Source of the DNA: Terribacillus saccharophilus
Lineage (GTDB): Bacteria > Bacillota > Bacilli > Bacillales > Amphibacillaceae
DNA length: 64,000 nucleotides
Assembly (NCBI GenBank): GCA_900110015.1
Contig: FOCD01000002.1
Span: 124,001-188,000 of the forward strand
Reading direction: 5' to 3'
Part shown: in pieces, positions 45,999 to 53,984 of the stretch
Numbering within the stretch: position 1 is the first letter of the stretch
How the letters are laid out: each line of letters opens with the position of its first letter
Notes under the pieces: model-generated
Seen by the model: the letters and a program-made list of their open reading frames with translations, nothing else
Database searches by the model: none
What the model was told of the DNA's origin: nothing
Program-made: the position numbers and the translations under genes

Positions 45999-46229
45999 AT
46001 GTTTGTAACGACAGGGATTTATGAACTAGATAATATAAACCCTTGGTATGGATTTATATTAAGTGCTGTTATCTCTATTATCTCAACAGTACTATCAATT
46101 TTTGCATTAATCAAAACTAAATCTGCTCTAGCAGTGATAGTAAGTGCTCTTTCAATAATTTTAATGTTATTTACTGTATTTGCTTACTTATTGCCGGAAG
46201 CAGGCATACCTCCAATTATTCAATTTTAG
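45999..46229 (+). CDS. Small membrane protein, start codon uncertain
   Basis: 76 residues from the first ATG, with two hydrophobic segments (GFILSAVISIISTVLSIFAL; ALAVIVSALSIILMLFTVFA). No recognised family. The ATG at 45999 has no ribosome site. The only Shine-Dalgarno (GAGGAGG, 45942-45948) is followed 8 nt later by an in-frame ATA at 45957, which would add VYVALSLLIFYFI and a third membrane segment. The gene may use a rare start or may have lost its ATG. A terminator follows. Confidence 0.5.
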   Translation: MFVTTGIYELDNINPWYGFILSAVISIISTVLSIFALIKTKSALAVIVSALSIILMLFTVFAYLLPEAGIPPIIQF

Positions 46230-46254
46230 GATAATAACAGCTATACATACTAAA

Positions 46255-46292
46255 AAAGTCCCCTCCCATAATAGGAGGAGGCTTTCTTTCTA
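46255..46292. terminator. Terminator after the small membrane gene
   Basis: CCTCC/GGAGG core with flanking pairs and a mixed CTTTCTTTCT tail on the plus strand. It also lies directly after a decayed minus-strand gene end, so it may once have served both. Confidence 0.6.
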
Positions 46293-46566
46293 TTATTTGT
46301 AGGATGCAGGACCGCTAGTAAAGTCGACTCAGATTCCAGAGAGATCTTTTAGTTTATCTCCAGTGTGCAACTTAAGATAAGTTGTTTTAGCTGCTGCATT
46401 TTTGGAGCTAGTACATTTTTAGACTAATCGCGACTTTGATGTTATACCATTACTTCTCTGCTAAGTCTTCGTTGTGATTTTAAGATTTAATCTGAATATG
46501 CTCCTATAAGTGTATGAATACTGTAATTCCACACTCTCCCGATGTAAACAGACGCACCTTCCAGCT
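46293..46566 (-). pseudogene. Decayed 3' part of a secreted protein gene
   Basis: Beyond the stop of the ORF at 46567, minus-strand frames still read protein-like text broken by stops and shifts: SWKVRLFTSGECGITVFIHL just after the stop, then TYLKLHTGDKLKDLSGI, a stop, and VDFTSGPASYK ending at TAA 46293. I read this as the rest of one small secreted gene disrupted by nonsense and frameshift changes. The parent family is not recognised. Confidence 0.4.
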
Positions 46567-46782
46567 TCAAGACTCGGGCAAATCGAGTAGTCTTTCACCA
46601 TTCTTTAGTTTGGCAATAACCTTATTGATGTCTTCTCGAAAAGCCACATCTTCTTTCATCTGCTGGGTAATTTTGCTATAATCTTCTTCAGTTAGGCTAA
46701 TGCCTTCCTCAGCCGATACATGAGAATTAAATGCCAGCATAGTTAAAACGAGGGCAACCAACACAGTAACTATCTTCTTCAA
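46567..46782 (-). CDS. Short secreted protein, probably a truncated gene
   Basis: 71 residues with a clear signal peptide (KKIVTVLVALVLTMLAF, cleavage probably after VSA) and a short polar helix. The start is TTG at 46782, 8 nt after AAGGGGG. It ends at an in-frame TGA after LLDLPES, but downstream sequence keeps coding character, so the ORF is likely the 5' fragment of a longer gene. Function unknown. Confidence 0.5.
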   Translation of the reverse strand: MKKIVTVLVALVLTMLAFNSHVSAEEGISLTEEDYSKITQQMKEDVAFREDINKVIAKLKNGERLLDLPES

Positions 46783-46866
46783 CTTCTCATCCCCCTTTAG
46801 TTGGTATAAAAATAATATAACTTATATTTCCATCGTTGTTATCAAAAGGAAGGAGAATAACTGTTT

Positions 46867-47082
46867 ATGCTTACGGATATTTTTGCTATTCTTTTAGGTA
46901 GCTTAGTCACTTTATTAATAAGTTTAATAGTTTTACGGGCTACAAAAAACATCACTATTGGAGTCCTCACTTGTATTGTTGCAGGGATTATTGTGCCAGC
47001 TTTATTTGGCTTTATTTCTGCCTTTATAGCCTTGCCAATAAGTCTAATTCTGTTTTTTGTCTTTAAAAATAAAGTCATCTAA
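46867..47082 (+). CDS. Small hydrophobic membrane protein
   Basis: 71 residues, almost entirely hydrophobic, with two or three membrane segments (IFAILLGSLVTLLISLIVL; IVAGIIVPALFGFISAFIAL; ISLILFFVF). GGAAGGAG lies about 11 nt ahead of the ATG, slightly far. No family recognised. A strong terminator follows the stop, which supports a real transcript. Confidence 0.5.
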   Translation: MLTDIFAILLGSLVTLLISLIVLRATKNITIGVLTCIVAGIIVPALFGFISAFIALPISLILFFVFKNKVI

Positions 47083-47115
47083 AAAGCCCCACTCCATTTA
47101 TAGGAGCGGGGCTTT
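47083..47115. terminator. Bidirectional terminator
   Basis: AAAGCCCC (47083-47090) pairs with GGGGCTTT (47108-47115), with inner CTCC/GGAG. It lies between the small membrane gene and the 3' end of the amidase pseudogene, with Ts on the minus strand. Confidence 0.85.
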
Positions 47116-47117
47116 AA

Positions 47118-47776
47118 CTATCTCACTTCTATATATTTAGTTGAAGCGATGATATACAAACCGAATTTGATTTGATACGTCTTAAAGCCACTCACAGTCA
47201 ATCCTTTTGTAATAGTAAGTGCTTCGTCGAGTTTTACCTTATTATACTTGGCATTCCAGTCAGCTTTGTTATATAACCATAGCCAGCCATCCGAATTATT
47301 ATTTTACTGCCATTTTACCAACTGCACCGCCCGGAGCTATTGGTATCATGTCCTAAATCTCGCAAAGTGCGCTAGCTAATCCCCAAGCAGCATCTGACTT
47401 GAACGAGCTTTTTTTCAAATTTTACAGCGTCTTTGCTGTTAGCAATAAATCCTAGCTTGACAAGTGTTGCTTCCATACTTGTTTCACGAAGTACATGCAG
47501 GTAGTTTCCGCCACGATCTTGCATACCGTATTTCCCCACTTTTGCTTTCATATGCAGATGGATAATTGCCTGTTTCTTACCTGTGACGCTGATAGCTTAA
47601 TGTACGAAAATCCTCATAATCATGTCCATCCCCGGCATTTACGTGGATTGACAAGAAGAATTCAACACCCCAGCAATTTGCGTCGCTTGTACTTGTCGCC
47701 TGTACGGCTCATTTTCACATCAAATCTGCTTGCTTTAATCTGTCTTTTACCAACTTACCTACTTCCAGTACAATAA
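47118..47776 (-). pseudogene. N-acetylmuramoyl-L-alanine amidase (Amidase_3) pseudogene
   Basis: Minus-strand fragments in changing frames: VIVLEVGKLVKDRLKQADL, SRTGDKY, WGVEFFLSIHVNAGDGHDYE (the SIHxNA motif of Amidase_3), MQDRGGNYLHVLRETSMEA, LVKLGFIANSKDAVKFEK, SFKSDAAWGLASALCEI and a C-terminal domain ending TVSGFKTYQIKFGLYIIAS. The gene is broken by several frameshifts and stops and lacks its N-terminal HGG-type start. The intact enzyme cleaves peptide from glycan in the cell wall and is typical of phage endolysins and sporulation amidases. Confidence 0.8.
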
Positions 47777-47899
47777 CTTTTTCGATTAGGACATGCCAGC
47801 ATACAAATAACATTAGATACTTACTCTTATTTAATTCCAGGTATGCAACCAGCAGCTGCTGAAATGTTGGGCCAGCTTTTCAATAAAAGAAGGAAATGA
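47777..47899 (+). pseudogene. C-terminal remnant of a phage-type tyrosine integrase
   Basis: About 40 codons after an in-frame stop: FRLGHASIQITLDTYSYLI then PGMQPAAAEMLGQLFNKRRK and TGA. The LGHASIQ...TYSYL text is the catalytic His/Tyr end of phage integrases. Nothing of the rest remains; the sequence joins the 5' side of the amidase remnant at about 47776, a recombination scar. tRNA-Arg lies 95 nt further on, a usual integration target. Confidence 0.8.
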
Positions 47900-47940
47900 T
47901 TTTATTTCGGAACCCGAGGTTTGCAAACTACTTTTGACCA

Positions 47941-47982
47941 AAAAAACAGCAAGAGCGGCATATAGCCAACCTCTTGCTGTTT
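47941..47982 (-). terminator. Terminator of tRNA-Arg
   Basis: AAACAGCAAGAG (47944-47955) pairs with CTCTTGCTGTTT (47971-47982); the minus-strand T-run follows. Confidence 0.85.
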
Positions 47983-47994
47983 CATGTATAGTAG

Positions 47995-48070
47995 CGCGCT
48001 CGGAGGGATTCGAACCCCCGGCAGACGTGGTACCGGAAACCACCGCTCTATCCGACTGAGCTACGAGCGC
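47995..48070 (-). tRNA. tRNA-Arg (anticodon CCG)
   Basis: Full cloverleaf on the minus strand: acceptor GCGCTCG/CGAGCGC, D-stem GCTC/GAGC, anticodon stem GTGGT/ACCAC with loop TTCCGGT (anticodon CCG), T-arm GGGGG-TTCGAAT-CCCTC. CCA is not encoded. It has its own promoter and terminator. Confidence 0.93.
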
Positions 48071-48095
48071 ATATGTAATTAATGTGACAACGATT

Positions 48096-48124
48096 ATTAT
48101 ACGTTAAATAGCAGGTATAAGCAA
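48096..48124 (-). promoter_or_regulatory. Promoter of tRNA-Arg
   Basis: Minus strand: -35 TTGCTT (48119-48124), 17-nt spacer, perfect -10 TATAAT (48096-48101). Confidence 0.75.
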
Positions 48125-48137
48125 GTCATTTTTAAAT

Positions 48138-48165
48138 AGAAAAGAAGCCCCTAACAAGGGGCTTC
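48138..48165 (-). terminator. Terminator of the second Mn-catalase gene
   Basis: GAAGCCCCT (48144-48152) pairs with AGGGGCTTC (48157-48165), with TTTTC on the minus strand. Confidence 0.85.
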
Positions 48166-48168
48166 TGC

Positions 48169-48975
48169 TTATTTTGGATACATAAAGTCTGGTGCTGGAT
48201 TCAGCTCTTGTTTTTCACCATGGGCTGTTGGAGCTTCTTCGTAGTTGAATTGGCCACCATCAGGAGCTGTACCGTTCGCCCAGCTACCTTCTTTGGACTC
48301 TTCACCTTCTGAGAAGTTGATCAGGCTGTGAGAGAAGTTGTCTGCTTCGAGTTCTTTCGGGAAGGAACCAGGTACGATGATACCGTTCTTCTCTTCCAGT
48401 TCACGAGCAGCAGCAATCCATTGGTTTTGGTGCATGGAGTCACGAGCCAGAAGGAAGGATAGCATGTCGCGAACACCTTTGTCTTCTGTCATTTCATATA
48501 GACGTGCAACTTGCAAACGACCTTGAGACTCTGCATTGATATTAGCGCGCATGTCTGCGAGCATGTTGCCGCTTGCGATGATATAACCTGCATTCCATGG
48601 CACACCGTTGCTATCTGTCGGACGAGGCCCTAGGCCGGCAACAATCGCATGCTGCGGGTTCATACCACCTAAAATGGCACCGATAACAGGATTTTTCGCA
48701 GCTTCTTCTTGTTCATTTACTGGTGCACCTTCAAGAAGACGAGCAATCATTGTTGCAATCATTTCAACGTGACCAATTTCCTCAGTTGCTGTATCCATGA
48801 TCAAATCTTTATATTTTTCTTCACCACGAGCGCTCCAACCTTGGAAGAGATACTGAAGGGCAACACTGATTTCGCCATACTGACCTCCAAGGATTTCCTG
48901 CATTTGTTTTGCAAACAATGCATCTGGCTTGTCTGGTTTCGCTGGGTACTGAAGTACTTTCTGATGATGGAACAT
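48169..48975 (-). CDS. Manganese catalase (YdbD-like), copy 2
   Basis: 268-residue dimanganese catalase very close to Bacillus YdbD. Ligand segments: GGQYGEISVALQYLFQGW, TATEEIGHVEMIATMIARLL, NAESQGRLQVARLYE, ARDSMHQNQWIAAAREL. GGMNPQHAIVAGLG and the C-terminal GGQFNYEEAP match the copy at 33685-34521, but the tails differ. It removes hydrogen peroxide in the cytosol or spore. AGGAGG lies 7 nt before ATG. Monocistronic. Confidence 0.92.
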   Translation of the reverse strand: MFHHQKVLQYPAKPDKPDALFAKQMQEILGGQYGEISVALQYLFQGWSARGEEKYKDLIMDTATEEIGHVEMIATMIARLLEGAPVNEQEEAAKNPVIGAILGGMNPQHAIVAGLGPRPTDSNGVPWNAGYIIASGNMLADMRANINAESQGRLQVARLYEMTEDKGVRDMLSFLLARDSMHQNQWIAAARELEEKNGIIVPGSFPKELEADNFSHSLINFSEGEESKEGSWANGTAPDGGQFNYEEAPTAHGEKQELNPAPDFMYPK

Positions 48976-49191
48976 CTTGTTACCTCCTAGGTTTTTTTGC
49001 TTTCCGCTGTTTACATTCCACCTTGGTAAATTTTCTAAACCATTTCCTAATGATGTAATTTAAATGAAAATAAACCAGCTTGCAGGAGTTTATCTATTGA
49101 AAGTCAAACTTAACGAGAGACTCTATTTCTAGCGTTTATTTGCCTTCTAACTAGGGAAGCATGGAATAGGCGAAAGAAAGTAAGTATTTTG

Positions 49192-49221
49192 TTTGACCTT
49201 TATTGACCTTTTAGGTAATAT
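49192..49221 (+). promoter_or_regulatory. clpP promoter with CtsR box
   Basis: -35 TTGACC (49193-49198), 17-nt spacer, -10 TAATAT (49216-49221). The tandem heptads TTTGACC-TTT-ATTGACC (49192-49208) are the CtsR operator read on the opposite strand (GGTCAAT-AAA-GGTCAAA). It covers the -35 box, so CtsR represses clpP until heat or stress. The remaining gap from 48976 holds nothing else I can support. Confidence 0.9.
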
Positions 49222-49273
49222 AAGGTTAGTCATTACTTAGAATAATGAGCTCATATCCAAAGGAGGATCTACC

Positions 49274-49861
49274 ATGAATCTAATCCCTACAGTTATTGAA
49301 CAGACAAACAGAGGAGAACGTGCTTACGATATCTACTCCCGTTTGCTTAAAGACCGGATCATCATGCTTGGCAGCGCAATCGATGATAATGTTGCCAACA
49401 GCATTGTTTCCCAGCTGTTATTCCTAGCAGCAGAGGATCCAGAAAAAGATATTTCCCTATACATCAACTCACCAGGCGGATCTATTACAGCAGGTATGGC
49501 TATCTATGATACAATGCAGTTCATCCAGCCTAAAGTATCTACTATCTGCATCGGTATGGCTGCATCCATGGGTGCATTCCTATTGACTGCCGGTGAAAAA
49601 GGCATGCGTTATGCACTTCCAAACAGTGAAGTTATGATTCACCAGCCGCTAGGTGGTACACAAGGACAAGCAAGTGATATCGAAATCCATGCTCGTCGTA
49701 TTATCGAAATGAGAAAGAAATTAAACGAAATCATGGCAGAACGCAGTGGACAGCCGCTTGAAGTAATCGAGCGCGACACAGACCGTGATAACTTCCTTAC
49801 AGCTGAACAAGCAGTAAACTACGGCTTGATCGACAAAGTAATGGAGAAAAAACCTGTTTAA
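49274..49861 (+). CDS. clpP: ATP-dependent Clp protease proteolytic subunit
   Basis: 195-residue serine protease with the catalytic triad Ser98 ([12 protein letters not shown]), His123 (MIHQPLGG) and Asp172 (DTDRDNFL). The N-terminus starts [20 protein letters not shown] as in other Bacilli. Fourteen subunits form the barrel that degrades proteins unfolded by ClpC, ClpX or ClpE. AAAGGAGG precedes ATG. The promoter carries a CtsR operator, and a strong terminator follows. Confidence 0.98.
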   Translation: MNLIPTVIEQTNRGERAYDIYSRLLKDRIIMLGSAIDDNVANSIVSQLLFLAAEDPEKDISLYINSPGGSITAGMAIYDTMQFIQPKVSTICIGMAASMGAFLLTAGEKGMRYALPNSEVMIHQPLGGTQGQASDIEIHARRIIEMRKKLNEIMAERSGQPLEVIERDTDRDNFLTAEQAVNYGLIDKVMEKKPV

Positions 49862-49870
49862 GACATAAGA

Positions 49871-49907
49871 AAAAGCCATCCAGCAATTCATGCTGGATGG
49901 CTTTTTT
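49871..49907. terminator. Bidirectional terminator between clpP and the RDD gene
   Basis: AAAAGCCATCCAGCA (49871-49885) pairs with TGCTGGATGGCTTTT around a 5-nt loop, with T-runs on both strands. The RDD gene stop lies at its edge. Confidence 0.92.
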
Positions 49908-50539
49908 CATTCATGGATAACAAGTGTGTCAGCGAACATATCGTGCAAGCCTTGCTTCCTTGGTGTGAAAGCTACTACTGCATAAAGGAAAAACAGAAAT
50001 AGCAGACGATGAATAAAACGACCGACTACTTCCCGGATAAGTGTATCAGACCAGGACAGCCGCTCTCCGTCCTTCCGAATAACTCGAAGGCCAAATATCA
50101 TTTTGCCTAGTGTCTGTCCGCGCCATTTGGTCATGAACAGGAAATAAGCAAAGAATATTACTCCGCCAAGCAAACCGCTGACACTCCAAAGCCAAAGCGT
50201 AGCTTCACGAAATGAATCGATCATAGTGAATGGTTTGACGATCAAACCCGTCAAACTGAATACAACTATAAGGTCCACAATATAAGCCCAAAATCGCATC
50301 CAAAAGCCTGCATATCGCTGTTCACCTGTTAGTGGAGATAAAGGAATCTCTTCTTGTCGGTGATCCTTTATCTCCTTATCAGCAACTCGATTTTCTTGAT
50401 ACGTATTTTCATAGGCATCCGATGTATTATCTGACGCTGTATGTTCGTCAGTTTCCGTTGTTTCAGGCATTTCTGTTCTGGAATAATCCTGATCGGATGA
50501 CGTCAGTTCTTCTGGATGCTCACGTTTCTCTTTATCCAT
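49907..50539 (-). CDS. RDD family membrane protein (YteJ-like) with acidic N-terminal extension
   Basis: 210 residues. The last ~140 form an RDD domain: RYAGFWMRFWAYIVDLIVVF with the Arg and Asp of the name, a second segment GGVIFFAYFLFMTKWRGQTLG and HRLLFLFFLYAVVAF. The first ~70 residues are polar, Glu/Asp/Thr-rich and probably disordered; Bacillus YteJ lacks most of this. The gene follows sppA by 13 nt, as yteJ does in B. subtilis. In that species it works with SppA in resistance to antimicrobial peptides; that role is inferred here. Confidence 0.82.
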   Translation of the reverse strand: MDKEKREHPEELTSSDQDYSRTEMPETTETDEHTASDNTSDAYENTYQENRVADKEIKDHRQEEIPLSPLTGEQRYAGFWMRFWAYIVDLIVVFSLTGLIVKPFTMIDSFREATLWLWSVSGLLGGVIFFAYFLFMTKWRGQTLGKMIFGLRVIRKDGERLSWSDTLIREVVGRFIHRLLFLFFLYAVVAFTPRKQGLHDMFADTLVIHE

Positions 50540-50552
50540 AATCTAACGCCTC

Positions 50553-51560
50553 CTATTCCGTATATAGATACATTGCTTCAGGTGAGTTCGATTTGCTCAT
50601 CAGCTGCTTGATACCGAGCAAATCAGAATCGGAAACAAACAGACCTTCAGCTGCTGTTGCCCAGAAGGAGCCCATACCAAAGCCATCTCCTGTATATTCG
50701 AATACTTCCGCATTTTCAAGTCCTTGCTCTTCTTTCATCATAGCGATAGTATCTTCAAGATCTCCAAGATCATCGACCAGACCATTTTCCATTGCTTGTT
50801 TACCGGAATACACACGTCCATCTCCAAGTTCACGTACTTGATCTTCCGGCATACCGCGTCCATCTACAATGACTTGGACGAAGTCAGCATACATATCATC
50901 AATGATAGATTGCAGGATATCCCGCTCTTCGTCCGTCATTTCTCTTGCTCCAGACATGATGTCTTTATGCTCAGCGCTCTTGATAACTTCCTCTTTGATA
51001 CCGATTTTATCTGCAAGCTCTGCGTAATTGAGTGTAGACATGATAACACCAATTGATCCTGTCAGTGTAGCTGGGTGAGCGACGATTTTATTTGCACTTG
51101 CCGCTAAATAATAGCCGCCAGATGCCGCTGTATTCCCCATCGATACATACACAGGCTTTCCGTATTCCTCTTGTACTTCTACTACTTTATCGTGAATTTC
51201 AGCACTTTCGACGACACCGCCTCCAGGACTGTTCACTTCGATGATGACACCACCGACTGTGTCATCCATACCCGCCTGTTCCAATTGCTCTAAAAAGGCT
51301 GTATGGTTATATGTAGCGCTTCCCAATAGAGAAGATTCTTCTCTAGTATCTTGAATTGTGCCGTCTACTTTCAGCACCGCTATCCGATTTGTCATATCTC
51401 CGTCTTCAACAATTTCTTCACTCATAAAAGTGCTTCCTGTTGCTGAATCAATCGCTTCTGTGAAGTTGCTATTAATCACAGCGAACAAGGTTTGGAAACC
51501 GACCGATGCGGCGAGCAGCCCAGCTGCGATTCCGATTGCGATCCATCGTTTTGCGTTCAA
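50553..51560 (-). CDS. sppA: Signal peptide peptidase SppA
   Basis: 335-residue membrane-anchored serine protease of the S49 family. One N-terminal membrane segment (WIAIGIAAGLLAASVGFQ) precedes the catalytic domain. Nucleophile Ser is in VSMGNTAASGGYYLA and the general-base Lys in SAEHKDIMSGAREMT. VNSPGGGVVESAEI and TLTGSIGVIMSTLN are also conserved. It degrades leftover signal peptides and membrane peptide fragments. The start is TTG at 51560, 8 nt after AAAGGAG; the extra 14 codons upstream have no ribosome site. Confidence 0.93.
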   Translation of the reverse strand: MNAKRWIAIGIAAGLLAASVGFQTLFAVINSNFTEAIDSATGSTFMSEEIVEDGDMTNRIAVLKVDGTIQDTREESSLLGSATYNHTAFLEQLEQAGMDDTVGGVIIEVNSPGGGVVESAEIHDKVVEVQEEYGKPVYVSMGNTAASGGYYLAASANKIVAHPATLTGSIGVIMSTLNYAELADKIGIKEEVIKSAEHKDIMSGAREMTDEERDILQSIIDDMYADFVQVIVDGRGMPEDQVRELGDGRVYSGKQAMENGLVDDLGDLEDTIAMMKEEQGLENAEVFEYTGDGFGMGSFWATAAEGLFVSDSDLLGIKQLMSKSNSPEAMYLYTE

Positions 51561-51642
51561 AATATAAACTCCTTTCCATCTTATAAAAATCTTACAATAC
51601 ATAGCCTACACTAGGATAGCTTCCGTTACCACATATTAGCAA

Positions 51643-51670
51643 AAAAAGCCCTGAATAATTCAGGACTTTT
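51643..51670 (-). terminator. Terminator of crh
   Basis: CCTGAA/TTCAGG stem with flanking AAAAG/CTTTT pairs; a long T-run follows on the minus strand. Confidence 0.8.
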
Positions 51671-51681
51671 CTGTGGGAAAA

Positions 51682-51948
51682 TCAGCTAGCTGCCGATGGC
51701 GTGGTAATGAAGGCGGTGAGCTCCTCCATTGCTTCCACCTCATCTGAACCGTCGATTTTCAAGGTGATCAATTCTTCTTGGGCTATAGCCAGGCTCATCA
51801 AACCCATAATACTTTTTGCGTTTACCGATTTGTTCCCTTTTTCTACAAACACAGAGGCATTGAAACGATTGGCTTGCTGGACGAAGCTTGCTGCGGGTCT
51901 GGCTTGCAAACCAGTATCCAGGGTGACACGCAAGGTTTTTTGGATCAC
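51682..51948 (-). CDS. crh: HPr-like catabolite repression protein Crh
   Basis: 88 residues homologous to HPr (6-272), but the catalytic histidine is replaced by Gln15 in TGLQARPAA while Ser46 in KSIMGLMSLA remains. That combination defines Crh: it cannot carry PTS phosphate but can be phosphorylated on Ser46 by HPr kinase and help CcpA. It lies 109 nt after whiA as in Bacillus. GGGAGG precedes ATG. Its terminator follows. Confidence 0.95.
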   Translation of the reverse strand: MIQKTLRVTLDTGLQARPAASFVQQANRFNASVFVEKGNKSVNAKSIMGLMSLAIAQEELITLKIDGSDEVEAMEELTAFITTPSAAS

Positions 51949-52057
51949 ATGTGATTCCTCCCATCTTCCAAGTAAGCGCTATCAAAACATTGAAAAAGAA
52001 AACACCCATTTGAGTGTCTTCTAAGTATACCACATGCTATATCCGCTTTATACCTGC

Positions 52058-53008
52058 TTATGCTTTTTTAACTGATGTCCCATTACGAAGTCTGTCAGCG
52101 AATTCATCTATTTTACGCAGGCGGTGATTAATACCGGATTTACTGATCTTTCCGGTGGAAACCAGTTCACCTAATTCCTTCAGCGAAACATCTTGATGCT
52201 GGACACGAAGCTCAGCGATTTCCTGCAGTTTATCCGGTAATGCGCCAATACCAACTGTATTTTTGATGAAATTGATATTCTCGACTTGGCGGAAAGCTGC
52301 GCCAATCGTCTTGTTGAGATTCGCTGTTTCGCAGTTAACAAGCCTGTTAACAGAGTTGCGCATATCTCGTACAATACGCACATCTTCAAACTTAAACAAA
52401 GCGCTGTGAGCACCTACGATATTGAGAAATTCCGTGATTTTCTCCGCTTCTTTTAAGTAAGTAATAAAGCCCTTACGACGCTCCGTACTGCGGGCATGCA
52501 AATCGAATGTATTCATCAGCTCGCAAAGCGCATCACTATGTTCTTTGTGTGTGTTGAATATCTCTAAATGGTAGGAAGATGTTTCCGGATTATTTACTGA
52601 ACCTCCTGCAAGAAAAGCACCACGCAAATACGCCCTGCGCTTCTCAGCAGTATCAGTGAAGGATGTGCTAATTGTGCGGACAAAAGTGAATTTGTCTTCC
52701 AGAATTTCAAGATTGCGCAGCAGGTCATCCACTTGTTTATTTAATCGTACGATATAGACATTATTTTTCTTCAGCTTCATCTTTTTACGAACGAGCAGTT
52801 CGATTGGATGCTGATAGATTGCCTTCAGTAGCGTATAAATACGCCTTGCGATGGCCGCATTCTCTGTCTGGACATCCAGCATATATTCCTGTCTCGAATA
52901 GGAGACAGAGCCGTTCATCCGGATCAAAGCTGCAAGCTCACTTTTTACGTCCGTCATTTCGATTGGAATGGTCGTCAATTCCTTCTTTATTTCTGATGCA
53001 AAGCTCAC
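52058..53008 (-). CDS. whiA: DNA-binding protein WhiA
   Basis: 316 residues, exactly the Bacillus length. The N-terminal LAGLIDADG-like domain ([42 protein letters not shown]) is followed by a C-terminal HTH ([33 protein letters not shown]). It affects cell division and chromosome segregation in Bacillus and sporulation genes in Streptomyces. The start is GTG at 53008 with GGGGGGAG 6 nt ahead; the longer open frame would run into yvcK. Confidence 0.95.
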   Translation of the reverse strand: MSFASEIKKELTTIPIEMTDVKSELAALIRMNGSVSYSRQEYMLDVQTENAAIARRIYTLLKAIYQHPIELLVRKKMKLKKNNVYIVRLNKQVDDLLRNLEILEDKFTFVRTISTSFTDTAEKRRAYLRGAFLAGGSVNNPETSSYHLEIFNTHKEHSDALCELMNTFDLHARSTERRKGFITYLKEAEKITEFLNIVGAHSALFKFEDVRIVRDMRNSVNRLVNCETANLNKTIGAAFRQVENINFIKNTVGIGALPDKLQEIAELRVQHQDVSLKELGELVSTGKISKSGINHRLRKIDEFADRLRNGTSVKKA

Positions 53009-53039
53009 GAAGCTCTCCCCCCTTTCTCGTGCCTCGCTT

Positions 53040-53984
53040 TTACAGCATTGCGTAAAGCAGCTTAGCAATTTTATGTGTATCATGCCGGAGCTTGCGCTGA
53101 TCATGATCGATAATATCCGCTTCGACCACTTCAAGTCCCAAAGACTTTAAGCGGCTGATATCATAAACGACTGGTTCAGCATGCTCTTCTGCATAATTTT
53201 CACGAATGTCTTGCTCAATTTGACTATTGTTGACGACAATCGTCGAGACAATATCAGCTCCAATATGATCATGTATAGCTTGAATATGATCTCCTGCTGT
53301 ATAGCCCGTCGTTTCGCCGTATTGCGTCATCACATTACATACGTAGACAACCTTGCCTGGTGCGTCTCTTAAGGCATTCTCAATCTCCGGAACAATCAGA
53401 TTCGGCATAACACTCGTGTAGAGACTTCCTGGACTGATAACGATTAAATCAGCTTGCTTGATTGCTTCAATGGCATCCGGCAATGGCTTGACCGGTAGCG
53501 GACTGACAAATACTCGTTTAATCTGTTTATTTGCAAGAGGAATATTAGATTCCCCTGTCACAATCTCACCGTCTGTCATCTCTGCATGCAGTACGACGTT
53601 CTGATTGGCAATCGGATAGATATTGCCCTTTACTTTAAGTACGCGTGATATTTCTTTGATACCATTATAAAAATCTCCGGAAATAGAGGTCATCGCTGCC
53701 AGCAGCAGATTTCCCATCGAATGACCTGACAATCCATTTCCATCCTTAAATCGATGCTGGAACAAGTCAATCAGCATCGGCTCTGCATCGGCCAATGCTG
53801 CAATGACATTCCGGATATCCCCTGGTGCCGGCATTGCCAGCTCGGTACGCAGTTTACCTGAGCTGCCGCCATCATCGGCTACCGTGACAATTGCAGATAG
53901 ATCGACAGGAAGCTGTTTTAGTCCTCGCAGCAGAACAGGCATACCTGTTCCGCCCCCAATGGCAACTATTTTCTTCCTTGTCAT
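53040..53984 (-). CDS. yvcK: Gluconeogenesis factor YvcK (CofD-like)
   Basis: 314 residues with the CofD/YvcK fold: [67 protein letters not shown] and [12 protein letters not shown]. It binds UDP-sugars and is needed for normal cell shape on gluconeogenic carbon sources in B. subtilis. Its ATG overlaps the rapZ stop by one base. Middle of the rapZ-yvcK-whiA run. Confidence 0.95.
   Translation of the reverse strand: MTRKKIVAIGGGTGMPVLLRGLKQLPVDLSAIVTVADDGGSSGKLRTELAMPAPGDIRNVIAALADAEPMLIDLFQHRFKDGNGLSGHSMGNLLLAAMTSISGDFYNGIKEISRVLKVKGNIYPIANQNVVLHAEMTDGEIVTGESNIPLANKQIKRVFVSPLPVKPLPDAIEAIKQADLIVISPGSLYTSVMPNLIVPEIENALRDAPGKVVYVCNVMTQYGETTGYTAGDHIQAIHDHIGADIVSTIVVNNSQIEQDIRENYAEEHAEPVVYDISRLKSLGLEVVEADIIDHDQRKLRHDTHKIAKLLYAML

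Noticed and set aside
47495-47776. 93-codon plus-strand ORF
   Set aside because: It is the antisense of the amidase pseudogene, whose minus-strand fragments carry recognisable motifs.
45716-47921. Shared TAGTTTGCAAACC near 45716 and, inverted, near 47909 as attachment sites
   Set aside because: Ten of the 13 bases are a self-palindrome, flanks do not match, and integrase sites should be direct repeats.
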